Positions 15,551 through 19,497 of a DNA stretch of 19,497 nucleotides are shown here, in pieces. The notes beneath the pieces were generated by a model. The model worked only from the letters and a program-made list of their open reading frames with translations, had not been told where the DNA came from and did no database searches. Every line of letters begins with the position of its first letter. The first letter of the stretch is position 1. Both the position numbers and the translations under genes were made by a program. The stretch is from Collinsella sp. (GTDB taxonomy: Bacteria; Actinomycetota; Coriobacteriia; Coriobacteriales; Coriobacteriaceae): positions 1-19,497 of the forward strand of contig WGSL01000036.1 in assembly GCA_014871665.1 (NCBI GenBank). Reading direction: 5' to 3'.

Positions 15551-17416
15551 CTACTTCGTGCGCGGGATACCCAGCACGTCGAGCGCGTTGGCCATAATGG
15601 ACTGGAATGGCACCGCGGCGGCATCCGAGCCGCTCGGCGTTCCATCGAGTGTGATATAGCACAGCACCTTGGGCGATTGTGCCGGCGCAAAGCCCATAAA
15701 GGACGACATGTAGTTCTCCTTGAGGTAACCGCCGTTCTCGTCAGCGCGCTCGGCCGTACCGGTCTTGCCCGCTACGTCATAGCCATCAACCGCACCGCCA
15801 ACGCCCGTGCCTTCGGACACGACCGTCTGCATGCACGATGTCACCTGGGCGGCAGCGTCCTCCGAAATCGCACGCTCGCCTTCGCCCCAGTCCTTCTCAT
15901 CGCCCTTGCTGGACTTATAGAAGTGCGGCGTCATCATCACGCCGCCGTTCGCTATGCCGCCCACGGCACGTGCGACCTCAATCGGCGAGACGGACAGCGC
16001 CTGGCCAAAGCTCATCGAGCCCAGCGTGGCGCCGTCGTACTGGTCGCGCTCCTTGACGATGCCCAGGCTCTCACCCGGAAAATCGACACCGGAGCTATGA
16101 CCGATACCCCACTTGTCCACATAGGTGGCAAAATCATCTGCACCGATCTTGCGTCCCACCAGGACAAAGCCCACATTGGACGAACGGCGCATCATCTCGC
16201 GCACGTCCATGGTCATGGTGTAGTCGCGCTTATCGGCGTCGGTAACGGTGTCGTCGCCAACCTTAATGCTCGCCGGCACCTCAAACGACGTGCTCGAACG
16301 CACGGCACCCAAGTCGAAGCCGGCACCGGCCACGAGCGTCTTAAAGACCGAGCCGGGCTCGTAGGCATCGGTAACCAGGCGCAAGTTCATGTCCTCGGTC
16401 TTGGCGTTTTCCAGATCGGTCTGGTCATATGTCGGATACGAGCATGCCGCCAGAATCTCGCCCGTCGTGGGATCGGTGACCAGGGCCGAGCCATTCTTGG
16501 CCTTGGTCTTTTCGACCGCCTCGGCCAGGGCGTCCTCGGCGGCACGCTGGATATTGACATCGAGCGTCGTCACGATGTCCACGCCGTCCACCGCGGCAAC
16601 CTTCTTATAGGCGCCGCCCGCGATATAGCTACCGTCCCTCGCCCGCTCGCGCACCAGCGAACCGTTCGTTCCGGTCAAAAGCTTGTTGTACTGTTTTTCG
16701 AGGCCCGTCAGACCGTCGTTGTCCACGTTTACCACGCCAAGCACCTGCGATGCCAGGTTGCCGTAGGGGTACACGCGCTTCATGGCCTGCTCAAAGAGCA
16801 CGCCTGGCAGGTTCTTCTTCTCCAGCGCCGCGACATCGTCCTCGTCCACCTGACGTTTGATATACACCCAGGTGCCATCCGACTCAACGAGCTCGCGACA
16901 GGTCTTTTTATCGATTCCCGTAGCTTTGACCAGCGCCGATACCGTCTTGTCAACGTCCTCGATAAGCTGAGGATTCACGGCGATGTTGCGGCATTCGACC
17001 GACGACGTCAGCACGTTGCCGTTGCGGTCGTAGATGGTACCGCGCTTGGCATACAGCGTCTGTGCAAGCAAGCGACGTGCATCGGCGCGGTCGCGTAACT
17101 TATCGGCTTCCACAATTTGATAGTCGGCAAGGCGAAGGACGCCCAAACCCAAGCCAAACCCGATGAAGCCCATGACGGCCTTGCGACGGGGCAGTGGCGT
17201 GCCCGTGAGCCATTCGGTCGGCGAGCTCTTGCGCGGTCTGGTGTTATGCATTTGAGGACCATTCGAGCCACGGAGACGCGACGCGGAGTCGTTGCCATAG
17301 GACGGCCTCGCGTTGTAAGATGGCCGACCCGTTCCTTGATAACCAGAACGTCCCCGCGATGAGGGACGTCCAGAACCGCGACCCCCGTCGGAGCCGCGGC
17401 GATAGTCATTTGTCAT
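15551..17416 (-). CDS. ftsI: Septal penicillin-binding protein FtsI (class B PBP transpeptidase)
   Basis: This 621-residue bitopic class B PBP crosslinks septal peptidoglycan, working with FtsW. A Gly/Arg/Ser-rich cytoplasmic tail (1 to 79; 16 Arg/Lys against 4 Asp/Glu) precedes one membrane segment (about 80 to 97). The pedestal domain begins with LLAQTLYAKRGTIYDRNGNVL. The transpeptidase domain carries the active serine Ser356 in SVFK, the SSN motif at 412 to 414 and KTGT at 551 to 554, all intact. No PASTA domain is present. The ATG at 17416 lies 17 bases past the ftsL stop with only a weak ribosome site. Position directly after ftsL identifies it as FtsI rather than an elongation PBP. Confidence 0.96.
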   Translation of the reverse strand: MTNDYRRGSDGGRGSGRPSSRGRSGYQGTGRPSYNARPSYGNDSASRLRGSNGPQMHNTRPRKSSPTEWLTGTPLPRRKAVMGFIGFGLGLGVLRLADYQIVEADKLRDRADARRLLAQTLYAKRGTIYDRNGNVLTSSVECRNIAVNPQLIEDVDKTVSALVKATGIDKKTCRELVESDGTWVYIKRQVDEDDVAALEKKNLPGVLFEQAMKRVYPYGNLASQVLGVVNVDNDGLTGLEKQYNKLLTGTNGSLVRERARDGSYIAGGAYKKVAAVDGVDIVTTLDVNIQRAAEDALAEAVEKTKAKNGSALVTDPTTGEILAACSYPTYDQTDLENAKTEDMNLRLVTDAYEPGSVFKTLVAGAGFDLGAVRSSTSFEVPASIKVGDDTVTDADKRDYTMTMDVREMMRRSSNVGFVLVGRKIGADDFATYVDKWGIGHSSGVDFPGESLGIVKERDQYDGATLGSMSFGQALSVSPIEVARAVGGIANGGVMMTPHFYKSSKGDEKDWGEGERAISEDAAAQVTSCMQTVVSEGTGVGGAVDGYDVAGKTGTAERADENGGYLKENYMSSFMGFAPAQSPKVLCYITLDGTPSGSDAAAVPFQSIMANALDVLGIPRTK

Positions 17417-17433
17417 ACTCAGCTACCGTCTTG

Positions 17434-17904
17434 TTACTGAGCGGTCGCGGTCGAGCTAGCGCCCGCGGCTGCATCCTGCGAAAAATCAAGTGTAACGCTC
17501 TCGCTGGGCTCCACCATGCCATAAGCGCCCGCAAGGTCGCGAATGCGCGTGTCGGCACCATAGACCGAATGCATGACCTCCAGGTCGGAGCTCTCGTCGG
17601 TCGCCTTCTCGAGCGTGTTGGTAAGCGCGGCGTTGCTGTTGAGCACCTGGGCCGTAACGCCGGCGAGCGCCACACGGGCGACACCGATCGTCATGAAGAT
17701 GGCCGCAATGATGCAAAACGTTTTAAGAACGCTCATGAAAACCGGGCTTACCGCCTGGTTTGCCTGACGGCCCGCGCCCGTGTAGACATCAAAGCGCGGC
17801 GTGCGCTGCTCGCGGGGAGCAACGGGGGCCTGCGGTGCCTCACGATAGGCGGGCATGGCGTTCATATCATAGGCGAGTGCTGCGTTTGAGGTGTTGTAGC
17901 CCAT
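17434..17904 (-). CDS. ftsL: FtsL-like bitopic cell division protein
   Basis: This 156-residue protein has a Pro/Ala-rich cytoplasmic N-terminus (1 to 56), one membrane segment (about 59 to 82), a short predicted coiled-coil stretch (about 83 to 115) and a Ser/Ala/Thr-rich end. ADTRIRDLAGAYGMVEPSESVTLDF matches the pattern after the coil in FtsL/DivIC proteins. Sequence conservation in this family is low, so the name rests on topology plus its place between rsmH and ftsI. In other bacteria FtsL forms a complex with FtsQ and a DivIC/FtsB protein and activates FtsWI. The ATG at 17904 has GGAGG nine bases upstream. A 90-bp gap before it shows no clear signal. Confidence 0.85.
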   Translation of the reverse strand: MGYNTSNAALAYDMNAMPAYREAPQAPVAPREQRTPRFDVYTGAGRQANQAVSPVFMSVLKTFCIIAAIFMTIGVARVALAGVTAQVLNSNAALTNTLEKATDESSDLEVMHSVYGADTRIRDLAGAYGMVEPSESVTLDFSQDAAAGASSTATAQ

Positions 17905-17994
17905 GATATGCCGCCTCCCATCCCGAGTACGTTGGTAGTGTGTTTAAGCTTCGTTTGTGGTACGAGCGGGAGGTCCAATATCGCGCGGTCGCGT

Positions 17995-18960
17995 CTACAG
18001 ACGCTGCGCCACGCGGATCTTGGCTGATCTCGCCCGAGGGTTGCGCGCAACCTCATCGGGTTGGGCAACCAGGGGTTTGCGGGTGATGACCTTGAGTATC
18101 GGCACGTTGCCGCACACGCACACCGGAATCTCCGGCGGACACGTGCACCCCTGGCTCATCTCCTTAAAGTGGTTCTTTACGATACGGTCCTCGAGCGAGT
18201 GATACGAGATGACGCAGATGCGTCCGCCCGGGTTGAGCCACCTTGTGGCGGCGTCAAGCCCTCGCTCGAGCACATCGAGTTCGTGATTGACCTCGATGCG
18301 AATGGCCTGGAAACTTTTCTTGGCTGGGTGTCCGCCATGCCGACGAGCGGCAGCGGGGATACCAGCCTTGATGATCTCGACAAACTGACCGGTGGTTTCG
18401 ATCGGCTCATGCTCGCGGCGGCGCACGATCTCACGTGCGATCTGCGAGGCGAACTTCTCTTCGCCATAGACGCGTAGAATCCGGGCGAGGTCGTGTTCGT
18501 TATAGGTGTTGATGACCTCGGCTGCGTTTAAGGTGTTGTTACCCGGATCCATCCGCATGTCCAATGGGGCGTCCTCGTTGTACGAAAAGCCCCTGCCAGG
18601 GATATCGAGTTGCGGCGACGAAACGCCCAAGTCGAACAGGAAGCCATCGACCCCGGGCACCTCGGCCGAGCAAAGCAGCTCGTCCAAGTCGCCGAAGTTG
18701 CCCTTCAGCAGCTGGTGTGGTACGCCGGGAACCTCGCGGTCCAGACGGGCGCCAGCGGCCTCAAGGGCCATGTCGTCCTGATCGACGCCGAGCAAAAGGC
18801 CGGTCTCCCCCACCTGCGCGGCCATCTTTACCGAATGGCCGGCACCGCCAAGGGTGCAGTCGCAGACGACGGAGCCGCTCTTTAGCTGCAGCGACTCAAG
18901 CACTTCGCCGAGCATGACAGGTTCATGCCGATATTCTTGTGTCAAGATCCCACGCTCCAT
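17995..18960 (-). CDS. rsmH: 16S rRNA (cytosine-1402-N4)-methyltransferase RsmH (MraW)
   Basis: This 321-residue S-adenosylmethionine-dependent enzyme methylates N4 of C1402 in the ribosomal P site. RHEPVMLGEVLESL opens the protein, the cofactor loop is DCTLGGAGHS (34 to 43), GVDQD follows at about 58 to 62, then FDLGVSSPQLD, GFSY and LDMRMD. The C-terminal part has KSFQAIRIEVNHEL and VISYHSLEDRIVKNHF, both diagnostic. The ATG at 18960 lies 20 bases after the mraZ stop, with an AAGG stretch upstream. Pairing with mraZ at the head of the dcw cluster is the usual arrangement in bacteria. Confidence 0.97.
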   Translation of the reverse strand: MERGILTQEYRHEPVMLGEVLESLQLKSGSVVCDCTLGGAGHSVKMAAQVGETGLLLGVDQDDMALEAAGARLDREVPGVPHQLLKGNFGDLDELLCSAEVPGVDGFLFDLGVSSPQLDIPGRGFSYNEDAPLDMRMDPGNNTLNAAEVINTYNEHDLARILRVYGEEKFASQIAREIVRRREHEPIETTGQFVEIIKAGIPAAARRHGGHPAKKSFQAIRIEVNHELDVLERGLDAATRWLNPGGRICVISYHSLEDRIVKNHFKEMSQGCTCPPEIPVCVCGNVPILKVITRKPLVAQPDEVARNPRARSAKIRVAQRL

Positions 18961-18980
18961 CCGTTACTCGTGCCTTGCCC

Positions 18981-19415
18981 TTACGAGAAGAAGAGGTCCA
19001 GCAGGGCCTCGTCGTCATCGTCCTCATCGGCCGTAGCGCGGTCCCAAACCTCAAGGTGGTCGTAGTTGCCCACAACCGTGACCTCGCGGTCGAGGTTCGC
19101 CTGCTTGCGGAGAGACTCGGAAAGACCGATACGACCCGCGCTGTCCACATCCATCGACGTGGTGCGCTTGTTGATCGCCCTCATGAGCTTCTGGTCGTTG
19201 ATGTCACGCGGGTTAAAACCCTCGTGGCCCTCACGACCCGCGAAGAGTCCTTCGACCCACTTATCGAAGGCCTCGGCAGAGAACACGTACAGAGCATCGA
19301 CATCCAGGGCTTTGAACACGCGAACGTGCTCTCCAAGCTCCTCACGAAGGGGTGCAGGCAGGGATAGACGACCTTTTGCATCGAGATTGCGCTCGTATGC
19401 ACCCGTCATTCCCAT
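18981..19415 (-). CDS. mraZ: Transcriptional regulator MraZ
   Basis: This 144-residue DNA-binding protein has two SpoVT/AbrB-type half domains: the conserved DAKGRLSLP near residues 12 to 20 and DSAGRIGL near 91 to 98. MraZ forms a ring and represses its own dcw operon by binding direct repeats upstream of itself in the species studied. The C-terminus is strikingly acidic (a run of Asp/Glu followed by ALLDLFFS). The ATG at 19415 has GGAGGG five bases upstream; a second ATG at 19409 is possible. It is the first gene of the cluster. The leader upstream is only partly inside the window, so the classic MraZ boxes cannot be fully assessed. Confidence 0.95.
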   Translation of the reverse strand: MGMTGAYERNLDAKGRLSLPAPLREELGEHVRVFKALDVDALYVFSAEAFDKWVEGLFAGREGHEGFNPRDINDQKLMRAINKRTTSMDVDSAGRIGLSESLRKQANLDREVTVVGNYDHLEVWDRATADEDDDDEALLDLFFS

Positions 19416-19451
19416 GTGCGCCCTCCCCTCGGTTACTCAGATGGCACGTAC

Positions 19452-19489
19452 GCGGGGAACCACCCCGCCTGTGGACGTCATCAATAATA
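19452..19489 (-). promoter_or_regulatory. mraZ leader: inverted repeat and a -10-like hexamer
   Basis: On the minus strand TATTAT (19489-19484) resembles a -10; its -35 would fall beyond the window edge. Downstream, GCGGGG and CCCCGC (19468-19463 and 19457-19452) form a perfect 6-bp inverted repeat with a 5-base loop, about 36 bases before the mraZ start. GGGGAAC also occurs twice on the plus strand (19454-19460 and 19491-19497). Clear TGGG-type MraZ boxes are not visible in the part available. Confidence 0.35.
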
Positions 19490-19497
19490 TGGGGAAC

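Noticed and set aside
15425..17098. A 557-codon plus-strand frame opposite ftsI
   Set aside because: It is antisense to an intact class B PBP with all catalytic motifs, and has the His/Arg-rich composition of a shadow frame.

Overview
The window reads as a chromosomal piece of a high-G+C actinomycete-type bacterium, most likely a Collinsella-like member of the Coriobacteriia. This rests on the protein flavour, the gene order (ftsZ followed by pgeF, as in many Actinobacteria) and the absence of ftsA; no 16S or other marker is present to prove it. Every supported gene lies on the minus strand, so transcription runs from high to low coordinates. No tRNA, rRNA, mobile element, CRISPR array or prophage remnant was seen, and no gene-free stretch exceeds about 210 bases.

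Region A (19497 to 3863) is a division and cell wall (dcw) cluster. In transcription order it holds mraZ, rsmH, ftsL, ftsI, murF, mraY, murD, ftsW, murG, murC, murB, ftsQ and ftsZ, and a strong intrinsic terminator follows ftsZ. MurB, MurC, MurD and MurF build the UDP-MurNAc-peptide. MraY and MurG turn it into lipid II, FtsW and FtsI polymerise and crosslink it at the septum, FtsL and FtsQ scaffold that machinery, and FtsZ forms the ring. Genes are tightly packed, with overlaps at murB/ftsQ and ftsW/murG. The larger gaps are ftsQ-ftsZ (199 bp, AT-rich, with inverted repeats), ftsI-murF (125 bp), murG-murC (97 bp) and rsmH-ftsL (90 bp). Two classic members are missing: murE from its usual place between ftsI and murF, and ftsA from its usual place before ftsZ.

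Region B (3862 to 1) is a second transcription unit: pgeF, pstS, pstC, pstA and pstB, the last cut by the window edge. PgeF is a peptidoglycan editing factor; the Pst genes encode the high-affinity phosphate ABC transporter. The pgeF stop and pstS start overlap as ATGA, so the wall-editing gene is physically fused to the phosphate-uptake operon. Upstream of pgeF lie two TTACGTT direct repeats exactly 11 bp apart (the period of PhoB/PhoP boxes), a TATACT -10-like hexamer overlapping an inverted repeat, and a leader that can fold by hand into a compact 50-nt three-way junction just before a perfect AGGAGG. This short intergenic region is the most interesting place in the window.

A second theme is that FtsQ, FtsI and FtsW all carry long, arginine/lysine-rich, low-complexity cytoplasmic tails.
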